From JACKJP01 sp050249695 (GTDB lineage: Bacteria; Pseudomonadota; Alphaproteobacteria; Rhizobiales; Tepidamorphaceae), in assembly GCA_050249695.1 (NCBI GenBank), contig JBFWQA010000002.1, forward strand, positions 124,001-188,000: 64,000 bases of DNA, written 5' to 3'. Under the pieces are notes generated by a model that saw only the letters and a program-made list of their open reading frames with translations, made no database searches and was not told where the DNA came from. Numbering within the stretch: position 1 is the stretch's first letter; each line of letters opens with the position of its first letter. A program made the translations under genes and the position numbers. Below, piece by piece: positions 15,074 through 25,711 of this stretch.

Positions 15074-16935
15074 TGGGGGGAGGCGTTACCCGGCGGCTTG
15101 TCCTGGGGGGAAGCGCGGCCGGGCTTGCCTTTCTGCGCGGCTTGCCCGCGATCGCGCAGGAAGCGCCCCGGCTACACGGGCTTTCCACCTTCGGCGAGCT
15201 GAAATACGGGCCGGATTTCTCCCACTTCGCGTATGTCAATCCGGACGCGCCGAAAGGCGGAACGCTCTCGCGCACGACATCGGTCTGGGCTTTCAACCAG
15301 AATCCCAACACGTTCAACACGCTCAATACGCTGATCCTGAAGGGCGATGCCCCGGTCATGCTCAACATGATCTACGACACGCTGATGGTCAGGGCGCTGG
15401 ACGAGCCCGACGCGCTCTATGGCCTGATCGCGGCATGGGCTGAACGGCACGACAACGGCAATCGTATCCGGTTCGGCATGCGACCCGAGGCGCGCTTCCA
15501 CGACGGATCGTCGCTGACGGCCGAGGACGCGGCTTTCACGCTGGAGACGCTGAAACGGGACGGCCACCCCCACATCTCGCAATCGCTGATCGAGATGGAG
15601 AGCGCCGCGGCGATCGCGCCGCATGTGCTCGAAGTCGTCTTTTCCGGCCGTCAGGCACGCGACCTGCCGCAGTTCGTCGCCTCGCTGCCGATCATCTCGA
15701 AGGCGTATTATTCAACCCGAGCCTTCACCGACTCCACGATGGAACGGCCGCTCGGCTGCGGCCCCTACAAGGTCGGCGATTTCCGCCAGGGGACGTTCAT
15801 TTCCTACGACCGTGTCGAGGACTATTGGGGGCGGGATCTGCCGGTCAATCGCGGGCGGCACAATTTCGATTCGATCCGCTACGAATTCTACCGCGACCGC
15901 GATGTCGCCTTCGAGGCCTTCAAGGCGGGGCGCTACACGTTCCGCGAGGAATTCACCTCGCGCGTGTGGGCGACGGGATATGACTTCCCCGCCGTGGCGG
16001 ACGGACGCGTGGTGCGCGCGACGCTGCCCGACAAGACGCCGTCCGGCGCGCAGGGCTGGTTCATCAATACACGGCGCGAGAAATTCGCCGACCCCAGGGT
16101 GCGCGAGGCGCTGATCAACGGCTTCGATTTCGAATGGACGAACAAGACGCTGTTCTATGACGCCTACAGCCGCACCAAGAGCTATTTTCAGAATTCGGAA
16201 ATGATGGCCGAGGGTCCGCCGACGCCCGCCGAGCTCGAGCTGCTGGAACCCTTCCGGGGGAAAGTGCCGGACGAGGTGTTCGGCGAGCCGTACACACCTC
16301 CGATCTCCGATGGTTCGGGCCGCGACCGGTCTCTTTTCACAAGAGCCGCCGGCCTGCTCGATGAGGCCGGCTTCGGCCTCAAGGCCGGACGCCGCGTCAT
16401 GGCCGACGGCACGCCCTTCGAAGTTGAGTTCCTCGACGATGACGGCAGCCTGGAACGGATTGCGCAGCCCTATATGCGCAATCTGGAAAGGCTCGGGATC
16501 GCAACCCGTTTCCGGCAGGTGGATGCGGCGCAGTATCAGGACCGCCTCAACGGCTTCGACTTCGATCTCGTCGTGCAGCGATTCTCGATGCCGCCGATAC
16601 CGGGCGAGGAAATCAAACGCTACTGGACGAGCGCGGAGGCCGACATTCCCGGCACGCGCAACCTGTCGGGGATACGCAGCCCCGCGATCGACGCGCTGAC
16701 CGGGACGATGATCGCGGCGAAGACGCGCGAGGAACAGATCGTCGCGGCGAAGGCGCTGGACCGGATTCTGCGCGCCGGACGCTACTGGATTCCGCAGTGG
16801 AACAAGGATAGCCACACGATCGCCTATTGGGATCAGTTCGGCTTCCCCTCCGAAAAGCCGCGCTACGCCCTCGATGTCGACAGCACGTGGTGGTTCGATA
16901 AGGATAGGGCCAGACGAATCGGCAAGGAAGGATAG
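15073..16935 (+). CDS. yejA: Peptide ABC transporter periplasmic binding protein, second copy (probably Tat-exported)
   Basis: This 620-residue protein is a paralogue of the preceding gene product, with the same YejA core HGLSTFGELKYGPDFSHFAYVNPDAPKGG. Its N-terminus reads TRRLVLGGSAAGLAFLRG followed by AIAQEA, a twin-arginine type signal, unlike the Sec-type signal of the first copy. The ATG at 15073 overlaps the previous stop (TGATG), so translation is coupled. Two binding proteins per yej operon occur in Brucella, as I recall. They probably widen the peptide range of one importer. Confidence 0.9.
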   Translation: MGGGVTRRLVLGGSAAGLAFLRGLPAIAQEAPRLHGLSTFGELKYGPDFSHFAYVNPDAPKGGTLSRTTSVWAFNQNPNTFNTLNTLILKGDAPVMLNMIYDTLMVRALDEPDALYGLIAAWAERHDNGNRIRFGMRPEARFHDGSSLTAEDAAFTLETLKRDGHPHISQSLIEMESAAAIAPHVLEVVFSGRQARDLPQFVASLPIISKAYYSTRAFTDSTMERPLGCGPYKVGDFRQGTFISYDRVEDYWGRDLPVNRGRHNFDSIRYEFYRDRDVAFEAFKAGRYTFREEFTSRVWATGYDFPAVADGRVVRATLPDKTPSGAQGWFINTRREKFADPRVREALINGFDFEWTNKTLFYDAYSRTKSYFQNSEMMAEGPPTPAELELLEPFRGKVPDEVFGEPYTPPISDGSGRDRSLFTRAAGLLDEAGFGLKAGRRVMADGTPFEVEFLDDDGSLERIAQPYMRNLERLGIATRFRQVDAAQYQDRLNGFDFDLVVQRFSMPPIPGEEIKRYWTSAEADIPGTRNLSGIRSPAIDALTGTMIAAKTREEQIVAAKALDRILRAGRYWIPQWNKDSHTIAYWDQFGFPSEKPRYALDVDSTWWFDKDRARRIGKEG

Positions 16936-16947
16936 TCGGACCCGCCC

Positions 16948-18057
16948 ATGGCAGCCTACATCATACGCCGCCTGCTGCTGATGATCCCGACATTGTTCGG
17001 GATCATGCTGATTTCCTTCGTCATCGTGCAGTTCGCTCCCGGCGGCCCGGTGGAGCGGGTGATCGCGCAGTTGCAGGGCACGGATGTCTCGGCGACGGCG
17101 CGCGTCGGCGGCTCAAGCGGCGGCGAGCTCGGCGGCGGGGCGAATCTGTCCGGCGGCGCGGACGCGATCAACTCCAAATATCGCGGCGCCCGCGGTCTCG
17201 ACCCCGCCTTCATCGAGCAACTCGAAAGACAGTTCGGCTTCGACAAGCCAGCGCCTGAGCGCTTCTGGCTGATGATGAAGAACTACCTGACCTTCGACTT
17301 CGGCCGGAGCTATTTCCGGGACATCTCCGTCGTCGACCTGATCGTGGAGAAAATGCCGGTGTCGATATCCCTCGGCATCTGGATGCTGCTGCTGTCTTAC
17401 GGGATTTCCATACCGCTCGGCATCGCCAAGGCGGTGCGCGACGGCTCCAGCTTCGATATCTGGACGAGCGGCATCATCATCGTCGGCTACGCGATACCGG
17501 GTTTTCTCTTCGCGGTCCTGCTGATCGTGCTGTTCGCCGGCGGAAGCTTCTTCGATGTCTTCCCCTTGCGAGGTCTGGTGTCGGACGATTTCTACAAGCT
17601 TCCCTGGTACCAGCAGATCGCCGACTATTTCTGGCACCTGACGCTGCCGATCATTTCCATGGCGATCGGCGCGTTCGCGACATCGACGCTGCTGACCAAG
17701 AACTCGTTCCTCGACGAGATCAGGAAGCAATATGTGATGACGGCTCGGATGAAAGGGCTGACGGAAAGGCAGGTGCTCTACGGGCATGTCTTCCGCAACG
17801 CGATGCTGATCATCATCGCGGGCATTCCAGGCGCCTTCATCGGCGCCTTCTTTGCCGGGGCGCTGCTGATCGAGACGATCTTCTCGCTCGACGGACTCGG
17901 GCTTCTGTCGTTTGAATCCATCGTCAACCGCGACTATCCGGTCGTCTTCGCGACGCTCTACATCTTTTCGCTGGTCGGGCTGATCGTGAATCTCGTCTCC
18001 GACCTCACCTATACCTGGGTCGATCCGCGGATCGACTTCGAGGCGCGCAGGCTGTGA
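16948..18057 (+). CDS. yejB: Peptide ABC transporter permease YejB
   Basis: This 369-residue inner-membrane protein has six predicted membrane segments, with TM1 at about 8-28 and a periplasmic insertion (about 45-105, Gly/Ser-rich in part) typical of YejB. The DppB-type permease loop that contacts the ATPase carries the EAA-like motif around YVMTARMKGLTERQVLYGHVFRNA. It starts 12 bp after the second binding protein and overlaps yejE at its stop (TGATG). With YejE it forms the channel of the importer. Confidence 0.93.
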   Translation: MAAYIIRRLLLMIPTLFGIMLISFVIVQFAPGGPVERVIAQLQGTDVSATARVGGSSGGELGGGANLSGGADAINSKYRGARGLDPAFIEQLERQFGFDKPAPERFWLMMKNYLTFDFGRSYFRDISVVDLIVEKMPVSISLGIWMLLLSYGISIPLGIAKAVRDGSSFDIWTSGIIIVGYAIPGFLFAVLLIVLFAGGSFFDVFPLRGLVSDDFYKLPWYQQIADYFWHLTLPIISMAIGAFATSTLLTKNSFLDEIRKQYVMTARMKGLTERQVLYGHVFRNAMLIIIAGIPGAFIGAFFAGALLIETIFSLDGLGLLSFESIVNRDYPVVFATLYIFSLVGLIVNLVSDLTYTWVDPRIDFEARRL

Positions 18058-19199
18058 TGGCGGACGTCGCCCCGACAATCGCCGTGCCGGCCAGGCGGCC
18101 TTTCCTCTCGCCGCTCAACAAGCGGCGCTGGCGCAATTTCAAGGCCAACCGGCGCGGCTACTGGTCGTTGTGGATCTTCCTCGTGCTGTTCGTCGTGACG
18201 CTCGGGGCCGAGTTCGTGGCCAACGACAAGCCGCTCTATGTGAGCTATCAGGGACAAGCCTACTTCCCCATTTTCAGCTTTTACCCGGAGACGGCCTTCG
18301 GCGGCGATTTCGAGACCGAGGCGGACTATCGCGACCCCTTCGTCCAGGATCTGATCCTGGGTGCCGGCGGCACGATGATCTGGCCTCCCATCCGTTATTC
18401 CTACCGGACGGTGGACACGGAAATCCCGGTCCCGGCCCCCGCGCCACCCTGGTGGATGATGGAGAGGAAGGCCCTCTGCGGATTGCAGGAGCGGGGACTT
18501 GAGGACCGCAACTGCACGCTCGGCAACTTCCACTGGCTCGGGACCGACGACCAGGCGCGCGACGTTCTCGCGCGGCTGATCTACGGCTTCCGCCTCTCGG
18601 TGCTGTTCGGCCTCGTCCTGACGTTCTTCTCATCCATCGTCGGCATCGCCGCGGGTGCCATGCAGGGCTATTTCGGCGGCTGGACGGATCTCATCTTCCA
18701 GCGCTTCCTGGAGGTCTGGAGCTCGATTCCACAGCTCTACCTTCTCATCATCATCGCCGCGATCATCGAGCCCAATTTCTGGATTCTGCTGGGGATACTG
18801 CTGCTCTTCTCCTGGGTCGCGCTGGTCGGCGTGGTGCGGGCGGAGTTCCTGCGCGCGCGCAATTTCGAATATGTCAGTGCCGCGCGCGCGCTCGGCGTCG
18901 GCAATCTGACGATCATCCTGCGCCATATGCTGCCCAACGCCATGGTCGCGACGCTGACATTCATGCCTTTCATCCTCAACGGGTCTATCACGACGCTGAC
19001 CTCGCTCGACTTTCTCGGCTTCGGCCTGCCGCCCGGATCGCCCTCGCTCGGCGAGCTTCTGGCGCAGGGCAAGGCCAACCTGCAGGCGCCATGGCTCGGC
19101 CTCACGGGATTCATGGTCATCGCGCTGATGCTCAGCCTGCTGATCTTCATCGGCGAGGCGGTCCGCGACGCGCTCGATCCGCGCAAGACCTTCCACTGA
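18057..19199 (+). CDS. yejE: Peptide ABC transporter permease YejE
   Basis: This 380-residue DppC-type permease has a cytoplasmic N-terminus, TM1 at about 35-55, a large periplasmic loop with VDTEIPVPAPAPPWWMM, and five further segments. The LGTDDQARDVLARLIYGFRLS and YVSAARALGVGNLTIILRHMLPNA stretches are the family's conserved blocks, the latter being the EAA loop. ATG at 18057 overlaps the yejB stop; GTG at 18054 is an alternative. The gene is followed 9 bp later by a cation efflux gene that interrupts the usual yejE-yejF adjacency. Confidence 0.93.
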   Translation: MADVAPTIAVPARRPFLSPLNKRRWRNFKANRRGYWSLWIFLVLFVVTLGAEFVANDKPLYVSYQGQAYFPIFSFYPETAFGGDFETEADYRDPFVQDLILGAGGTMIWPPIRYSYRTVDTEIPVPAPAPPWWMMERKALCGLQERGLEDRNCTLGNFHWLGTDDQARDVLARLIYGFRLSVLFGLVLTFFSSIVGIAAGAMQGYFGGWTDLIFQRFLEVWSSIPQLYLLIIIAAIIEPNFWILLGILLLFSWVALVGVVRAEFLRARNFEYVSAARALGVGNLTIILRHMLPNAMVATLTFMPFILNGSITTLTSLDFLGFGLPPGSPSLGELLAQGKANLQAPWLGLTGFMVIALMLSLLIFIGEAVRDALDPRKTFH

Positions 19200-19208
19200 A
19201 GAAAGCCG

Positions 19209-20125
19209 ATGCCACATCACGACCATACTCACGGACACGCTCATGACCATGGCCATGCCAACGGCAACGAACGCCGTCTGCTGCTCGCCGCCGCGATCAT
19301 CGGCGGCTTCATGCTGGCGGAGGTTGCGGGCGGGATCATATCCGGCTCGCTGGCACTGCTTGCCGACGCGGGGCACATGGTCACCGATTTCGTGTCGCTG
19401 AGCCTGGCTTTTCTCGCCACCAGGCTCGCCCGCAGGCCGGCGGACAGCCGCCGAACCTATGGCTATGGACGGCTGCAGGTGCTCGCCGCCTTCGTCAACG
19501 GCATCGCGCTCTTCCCTATCGCGCTGTGGATCGTCGTCGAGGCCTTTCATCGCATCGGCACGCCGCAGCCCGTGGCGGGAACGATGCTCTTCTGGATCGC
19601 GGCGATCGGGCTTGGCGTCAATATCGTCACGTTCTTCCTGCTGCATGGCAGCGACGAGAAGGATGTGAATATTCGCGCCGCCGCCGCGCATGTCGCGGGC
19701 GACCTTCTCGGATCGGTCGCGGCCCTTGCCGCGGGCATCGTCATCATGACGACGGGCTGGACACCTATCGACCCGATCCTGTCCCTCGCGGTCGCCGCGA
19801 TCATCGCCTATAGCGGCTACAAGGTAACGCGGGATGCCGGCCATGTGCTGCTCGAGGCCGCACCATCGCAAATCGACCGGCGTGACGTTCCCCCGGTCAT
19901 CGTAAGGGAAATCGCCTCGGTGCAGGACGTCCACCATGTGCACCTGTGGATGCTGACGGACCGGATGACGATGGCGACGCTGCATGCACGGCTAGACGAC
20001 CGGGCCGACGCCGGCGCTGCAGTCTCGGCGATCAAGAGCCTGATGAAGGAGCGCTTCGGCATCGAACACACCACCGTGGAAATCGAATTCGGAGCCTGCG
20101 CCGATGCCCACGAAGGGGTCCGCTG

Positions 20126-20126
<1 letters not shown>
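19209..20126 (+). CDS. Cation diffusion facilitator (ZitB/CzcD-like zinc efflux) inside the yej operon
   Basis: This 305-residue protein exports divalent cations, most likely Zn(II), from the cytosol in exchange for protons. The N-terminus is very histidine-rich (His at 3, 4, 6, 8, 10, 12, 14 and 16). Six membrane segments follow, with the metal-site motifs HMVTD (His56, Asp60) in TM2 and HVAGD (His161, Asp165) in TM5. A C-terminal cytoplasmic domain has the VHHVHLWML motif of the family. It lies 9 bp after yejE, and its stop overlaps the yejF start (TGATG), so it is translationally coupled to the peptide importer. Metal specificity is an inference from ZitB/CzcD similarity. Confidence 0.92.
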
Positions 20127-21760
<1,634 letters not shown>

Positions 21761-21853
21761 CGCTCCTCGGCCGGAAATGTCCGCTTTCGACGGGAACCGC
21801 CTTCAGGCTGAAGCGTTTTCAGTCCTGCGAAAACAGGACATGGAGACGAGACG

Positions 21854-21931
21854 ATGCGTGGCATTCTGCTCTGGCTGATCGGCATACCGATCCCGATCAT
21901 CATTCTTCTTTATCTCTTCGATATCCTCTGA
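21854..21931 (+). CDS. Hydrophobic microprotein of 25 residues
   Basis: An ATG at 21854 opens 25 codons, beginning MRGILLWLIGIPIPII and ending FDIL, then TGA. The peptide is a single hydrophobic segment with one positive charge at the N-terminus, so it should sit in the inner membrane. GGAGACGAG lies 5-13 bases upstream as a ribosome site. I recall near-identical short proteins (LLWLIGIPIPIIILL core) annotated in many proteobacteria, which supports a real gene; no function is known to me. Its last 22 bp overlap the 3' end of the opposite-strand NlpC/P60 gene. A hairpin GTCCTG-CGAAAA-CAGGAC (21822-21839) lies just upstream. Confidence 0.7.
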   Translation: MRGILLWLIGIPIPIIILLYLFDIL

Positions 21932-22812
21932 GCGGGCCGCGGGCGGCGTACCGAAGTCGGCGAGCCGTACAGGCGGGCGATGCGTTCGACCGCCCCGTCC
22001 AGCGGCTCCGCCGCAACCGTCATCGAATGGCCATTGGCGTGGATGATCGTCGAAGCGTCAGTGAGAATGGCGACATGTCCCTTCCAGAAGACAAGGTCAC
22101 CGCGCTGCAGGCCGGTCTGTCGTCCATTACCGGAAATCGCTTCTCCGATCCCCTTCTCCTGCATGTCCGTATCGCGCGGAACCGCCGTTCCCGCCATCGC
22201 CATCGACAGCTGAACAAGCCCCGAGCAATCGATCCCGAAGCCCGACCGTCCGCCCCACAGATAGGGCGCGTGGAGCAGCGTCTCGGCGACTGCGACATAA
22301 TCCCCCGCAACCGTTGCGACGGGTTCGAGATGGCATGCGACCATCGCGGTTCCATCGGCGAGCAATGCATAGTCGGTTCCGCGCGTCGACGCGTGGCCGC
22401 TGACGGTGACGAGCGAGCCCATCGAGAGCGCGTCCCCCGGCGGCTGTTTCATGTCGGGTGCCGGATAGCGGAAGCTGCGCTGCGCGCGAACCCGATGGGT
22501 CGGGGCGATGTCGGCGGACGCAAGGCCGTCGGTTTCGACATAGCCTACATAGCCGTCGAACTCGGCCTGCACCCACGCCCAGCCCTCCCCATTGTCCTCG
22601 AACTGCCACACCGTCTCGCCGAAGAGCAGCTCGGTATCGGTCGGCGCATCGCGGCGCGGCCACCGCTTCAGCCGGGTCACCGGCGCGACTACCCGGCGCG
22701 GTACGCCTTCGACGAAACGCGCGGCTTCGACAACGCCCTCAAGGCGGCTGTCCGCAAGATCCGGGCGGAATGCATTGAGACGATGGTCGAGTTCGTCCGC
22801 GGATTTTGTCAT
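21910..22812 (-). CDS. NlpC/P60 family cell-wall peptidase with N-terminal SH3-like domains
   Basis: This 300-residue protein has a likely SH3b pair (about residues 35-165) followed by an NlpC/P60 cysteine peptidase domain. The catalytic residues are Cys196 in DCSGLV, His246 in GHVAIL and His258 in IIHANGH. Such enzymes cut peptide stems of peptidoglycan (gamma-D-Glu-DAP bonds) or related amides. No signal peptide is visible, so export or a cytosolic role in recycling is open. Its start overlaps the MarR gene stop by 4 bp (ATGA), so the two are coupled. Downstream it overlaps the 25-residue microprotein gene on the other strand. Confidence 0.88.
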   Translation of the reverse strand: MTKSADELDHRLNAFRPDLADSRLEGVVEAARFVEGVPRRVVAPVTRLKRWPRRDAPTDTELLFGETVWQFEDNGEGWAWVQAEFDGYVGYVETDGLASADIAPTHRVRAQRSFRYPAPDMKQPPGDALSMGSLVTVSGHASTRGTDYALLADGTAMVACHLEPVATVAGDYVAVAETLLHAPYLWGGRSGFGIDCSGLVQLSMAMAGTAVPRDTDMQEKGIGEAISGNGRQTGLQRGDLVFWKGHVAILTDASTIIHANGHSMTVAAEPLDGAVERIARLYGSPTSVRRPRPAQRISKR

Positions 22813-23159
22813 CTGGGCAGTTCTCCCGCCTTTTCCACCACAAGATCGGCCAGACGATCCAGATAAAGGGCGCCATCGACGGTGCGCTGGATGATCACGT
22901 TGCGGCGATCGGCCTCGTCGCGCCGTCGGGTGACGAGGCCCATCGCGCCCATCGTGTTCAGCGCGCGGGTTATGACGGGCTTGGTGACCCCGAGCCGCGC
23001 GGCGAGACCGCGCACCGTATGGGGCGGCGGCTCAAGGTAGATGGTCGCCAGAATGGTGATCTGCCGAACGGTCAGGTCGTGGACGTCGTCGCGCACCAGC
23101 GCGAGGTGAACGGCATGCCACAGCTTCAGCGCCTGTGAGGCGCGCAATTCGACCCCCAT
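22809..23159 (-). CDS. MarR-family transcriptional regulator
   Basis: This 116-residue protein has a winged helix-turn-helix domain of MarR type, with LTVRQITILATIYLEPPPHTVRGLAARLGVTKPVITRALNTMGAMGLVTRRRDEADRRN covering about residues 29-88, the last part being the wing. MarR proteins are dimeric repressors relieved by small ligands. Here it is coupled by a 4-bp overlap to the NlpC/P60 hydrolase gene, so that gene is the likely companion. It is shorter at the C-terminus than many MarR members. Ligand and targets are unknown. Confidence 0.85.
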   Translation of the reverse strand: MGVELRASQALKLWHAVHLALVRDDVHDLTVRQITILATIYLEPPPHTVRGLAARLGVTKPVITRALNTMGAMGLVTRRRDEADRRNVIIQRTVDGALYLDRLADLVVEKAGELPR

Positions 23160-23251
23160 GACGGATCCATCTCCCGCGCAGGTTGAGCGCGTTTCGTTTC
23201 GGGTCCGTTCTATTTCAATGCGTATTCGCGGTCAATGGCGGCGCTGAGGCG

Positions 23252-24640
23252 TCAGGCCGGGTAGCGCTCCTCGAGCAGGGAATAGAGTGCACGCACGGCC
23301 ATCGCCTCGCCCCCTTCCGGCCTTCCGGGTTTGGTTGAGGCATTCCAGGCATATATGTCGAAATGCGCCCACACGCGTGCCTTCTCGACGAAGCGCGAAA
23401 GGAACAACGCCGCGGTGATCGAACCGGCAAACGCGCCGCTGCCGGCATTGTTGATATCGGCAATTCTGGAATCGAGCATCGACATATAGGGTTTCCAGAG
23501 CGGCATGCGCCAAACGGGATCGCGCTGGGCCGCGGACTTTGCGGACAGCGCGGCGGCGAAAGCATCATCCCCGGTATAGAAGGGCGGGATGTCCGGGCCC
23601 ATGGCGACGCGCGCCGCCCCTGTCAGGGTTGCCATGTCGATCATCAGATCGGGGCTTTCCGCATCGCCGAGCGCCAGCGCGTCGGCGAGCACGAGGCGGC
23701 CTTCCGCGTCGGTATTGCCGATCTCGACGCTGATGCCCTTGCGGCTTTCCAGCACGTCGCCAGGCCTGAAGGCATTGCCCGCGACGGCGTTCTCGACCGC
23801 CGGGATGAGGACCCGGAGCCGCAGCTTCAGACCGGCGTCCATGATCATGTCGGCGAGCGCCAGCACGTTGGCGGCACCGCCCATGTCCTTTTTCATCATC
23901 AGCATGCCGGCCGAAGTCTTCAGATCGAGGCCACCGGTATCGAAGCAGACGCCCTTGCCCACAAGCGTGACCTTGGGCGCCCTGGCCGGCCCCCAGATCA
24001 TGTCGATGAGGCGCGGCGCGCGGGTCGAGGCGCGGCCGACGGCATGGATCATCGGGAAGTTCTGCTTCAGCAACGCGTCGCCGGTCGTCACCGCGATCCT
24101 GGCGCCGTGACGTTTCGCCAAGACCCGTGCCGCAGATTCCAGTTCCGCCGGGCCCATCTCACCGGCAGCGGTGTTTATCAGGTCCCGGGCGAGATAGACG
24201 CCCCGCGTCAGCCGTTTCAGCCGCGCCGTATCGAGACCGCTTGCGGGCGCCAGACTGACTTTCGCCGCCTCCGCCTTGCGATAGCGATTGAAACGATAGG
24301 CGCCGGCGAGAAACGCAAAGGCGGCGAGATCGGGCTCGGGAGCATCCTCAAGCCGGTAGACGCCCTCGGGAAGTTCGGCCGGCAGGCGCCCCGCCAGCAT
24401 CGGGTCGGGATCACTGCCCATGCCGAACAGGGCAAGTGCCGGCTTCCCGCCCTCATCGGGAAGCAGCAGCAATCTGCCCGATTGCGCCTTGAAGCCGGTC
24501 GCGCCGGCGAAGCGGCGCTGGGCGGGCGTGAGGGCTGCAAGACAGTCCTCGAGCCCGTCGACATTCACGCATCTGACGGGCAGCGCCTTGGCGCGCGGGC
24601 TGGCGAGGTGCTTGTCGGGATCTGTGAGATAGGCGGGCAT
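23252..24640 (-). CDS. Leucyl aminopeptidase family protein (M17)
   Basis: This 462-residue protein is a cytosolic M17 metallo-aminopeptidase that removes N-terminal residues from peptides. The active site is clear: Lys229 in VGKG, Asp234 in CFDTGGLDLK, and NTDAEGRL at 309-316. The N-terminal macro-like domain is variable, as usual. ATG at 24638-24640 is preferred because a GAGG sits about 8 bases upstream; the frame extends 19 codons further. It is divergent from tadD across an 88-bp region with a CtrA-like motif. Peptides brought in by the Yej importer could be its substrates, but that link is only inferred from proximity. Confidence 0.92.
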   Translation of the reverse strand: MPAYLTDPDKHLASPRAKALPVRCVNVDGLEDCLAALTPAQRRFAGATGFKAQSGRLLLLPDEGGKPALALFGMGSDPDPMLAGRLPAELPEGVYRLEDAPEPDLAAFAFLAGAYRFNRYRKAEAAKVSLAPASGLDTARLKRLTRGVYLARDLINTAAGEMGPAELESAARVLAKRHGARIAVTTGDALLKQNFPMIHAVGRASTRAPRLIDMIWGPARAPKVTLVGKGVCFDTGGLDLKTSAGMLMMKKDMGGAANVLALADMIMDAGLKLRLRVLIPAVENAVAGNAFRPGDVLESRKGISVEIGNTDAEGRLVLADALALGDAESPDLMIDMATLTGAARVAMGPDIPPFYTGDDAFAAALSAKSAAQRDPVWRMPLWKPYMSMLDSRIADINNAGSGAFAGSITAALFLSRFVEKARVWAHFDIYAWNASTKPGRPEGGEAMAVRALYSLLEERYPA

Positions 24641-24697
24641 GAAATTTCCCTCAAAGGAGGCTGGCCGGCAATTCGATCCGGCGGGAACCGGGAGCAA

Positions 24698-24718
24698 TTA
24701 ACCATGCATTAGGGTTAA
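24698..24718 (+). promoter_or_regulatory. Putative CtrA binding site upstream of tadD
   Basis: TTAACCATGCATTAG matches the CtrA consensus TTAA-N7-TTAA except for the last base and contains the half-site TTAACCAT exactly. A second TTAA follows at 24715-24718, so TTAACC...GGTTAA also forms an inverted repeat. The site is centred about 20-30 bp before the tadD start and 60-70 bp before the divergent aminopeptidase gene. CtrA is the cell-cycle response regulator that controls pili in Caulobacter. Binding is an inference. Confidence 0.45.
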
Positions 24719-24728
24719 CGGTCTATTG

Positions 24729-25529
24729 ATGCGTGACGGCAAACCATCGCTAAAGTCAGGAAATTTCGTGTCTATCGCCGCCCTACGTCCCGTTCCGGCC
24801 GTGGCCCTTGCCACCCTTCTCGCGATCGGTCTCGGTGCATGCAGTTCCTCGCGCGGCGGCCATACCGGCTCCATCGGCGGCACGGCGGGCGCGGACCTCG
24901 CACAGATCGAAAAATCCTATCGGGCACGTCCCGACGAACCCCGCATGGCGCTCGCCTATGCGGAACGCCTGAAGGATGGCGGCGATTCGAAAACCGCGCA
25001 GGCCGTTCTCATGCGGGCCGCCGTCGTGACGCCGAACGATCCCGGTGTCCTGTCCGCGCTCGGGCGCGGCGCGCTTGAGGCAGGCGATGCATCGACGGCC
25101 CTTTCGACGCTGAACAAGGCGCGGGAGGCCGGCGCCGAAGACTGGCGCACGCTCTCCGCCCTCGGCACCGCGCACGACATGAACGAACAGCACGAGCAGG
25201 CGCAGGCGATCTACAAGCAGGCCCTGCAGAAAGCGCCGGACGAACCCTCGATCGCCAGCAATTACGGTCTATCCCTCGCGCTCTCCGGCAAGCTTTCGGA
25301 AGCCGAGACGATGCTTCGCACCGCCGCCGGCAAGCGCGGCGCGGACGAGAAAGTGCGCCAGAATCTCGCACTCGTCCTGGGGCTCCAAGGCAAGTTCAGC
25401 GAAGCGGAGAAGGTGGCGTCCGCCGACCTGCCCCCCGAAAAGGCCGCCGAAAACGTCGCCTACATGCGCCAGATGCTGAGCCAGGACGACCGCTGGAAGG
25501 CGATCAAATCCGGCGGCAAGAAATCCTGA
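24729..25529 (+). CDS. tadD: TPR-repeat lipoprotein TadD of the Flp pilus system
   Basis: This 266-residue protein has a lipoprotein signal with lipobox LGAC (Cys38), a short linker, and several tetratricopeptide repeats between about residues 60 and 240 (for example ALGRGALEAGDASTALSTLNKA and SNYGLSLALSGKLSEAETMLRTA). TadD is thought to act as a pilotin or assembly factor for the Tad secretin at the outer membrane. ATG at 24729 is preferred over the preceding TTG. It converges on tadC, with 182 bp between them. That gap holds only an inverted repeat (25651-25670) without a T-run. Confidence 0.87.
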   Translation: MRDGKPSLKSGNFVSIAALRPVPAVALATLLAIGLGACSSSRGGHTGSIGGTAGADLAQIEKSYRARPDEPRMALAYAERLKDGGDSKTAQAVLMRAAVVTPNDPGVLSALGRGALEAGDASTALSTLNKAREAGAEDWRTLSALGTAHDMNEQHEQAQAIYKQALQKAPDEPSIASNYGLSLALSGKLSEAETMLRTAAGKRGADEKVRQNLALVLGLQGKFSEAEKVASADLPPEKAAENVAYMRQMLSQDDRWKAIKSGGKKS

Positions 25530-25711
25530 CGGCCGTTTTCAAGGGCTGCCTGCCCCGCACAGCCGCGCCGCCGCTGTCCATCTGCAATTCGCCGGCGCCG
25601 TTCGACCCGGCCGCATCCGTCTCGTTCAAATCTTCCATTGGCGTGTGAGACAGAACGGGCAAGCGTTCTGCCTGCCGGGCAGTGCCGGCGGCCGGGACTG
25701 AGAAGCGGCCG

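Noticed and set aside
25651..25670. Inverted repeat CAGAACG...CGTTCTG as a bidirectional terminator between tadD and tadC
   Set aside because: The stem is only 7 bp and no T-run follows on either strand, so I note it but do not call a terminator.
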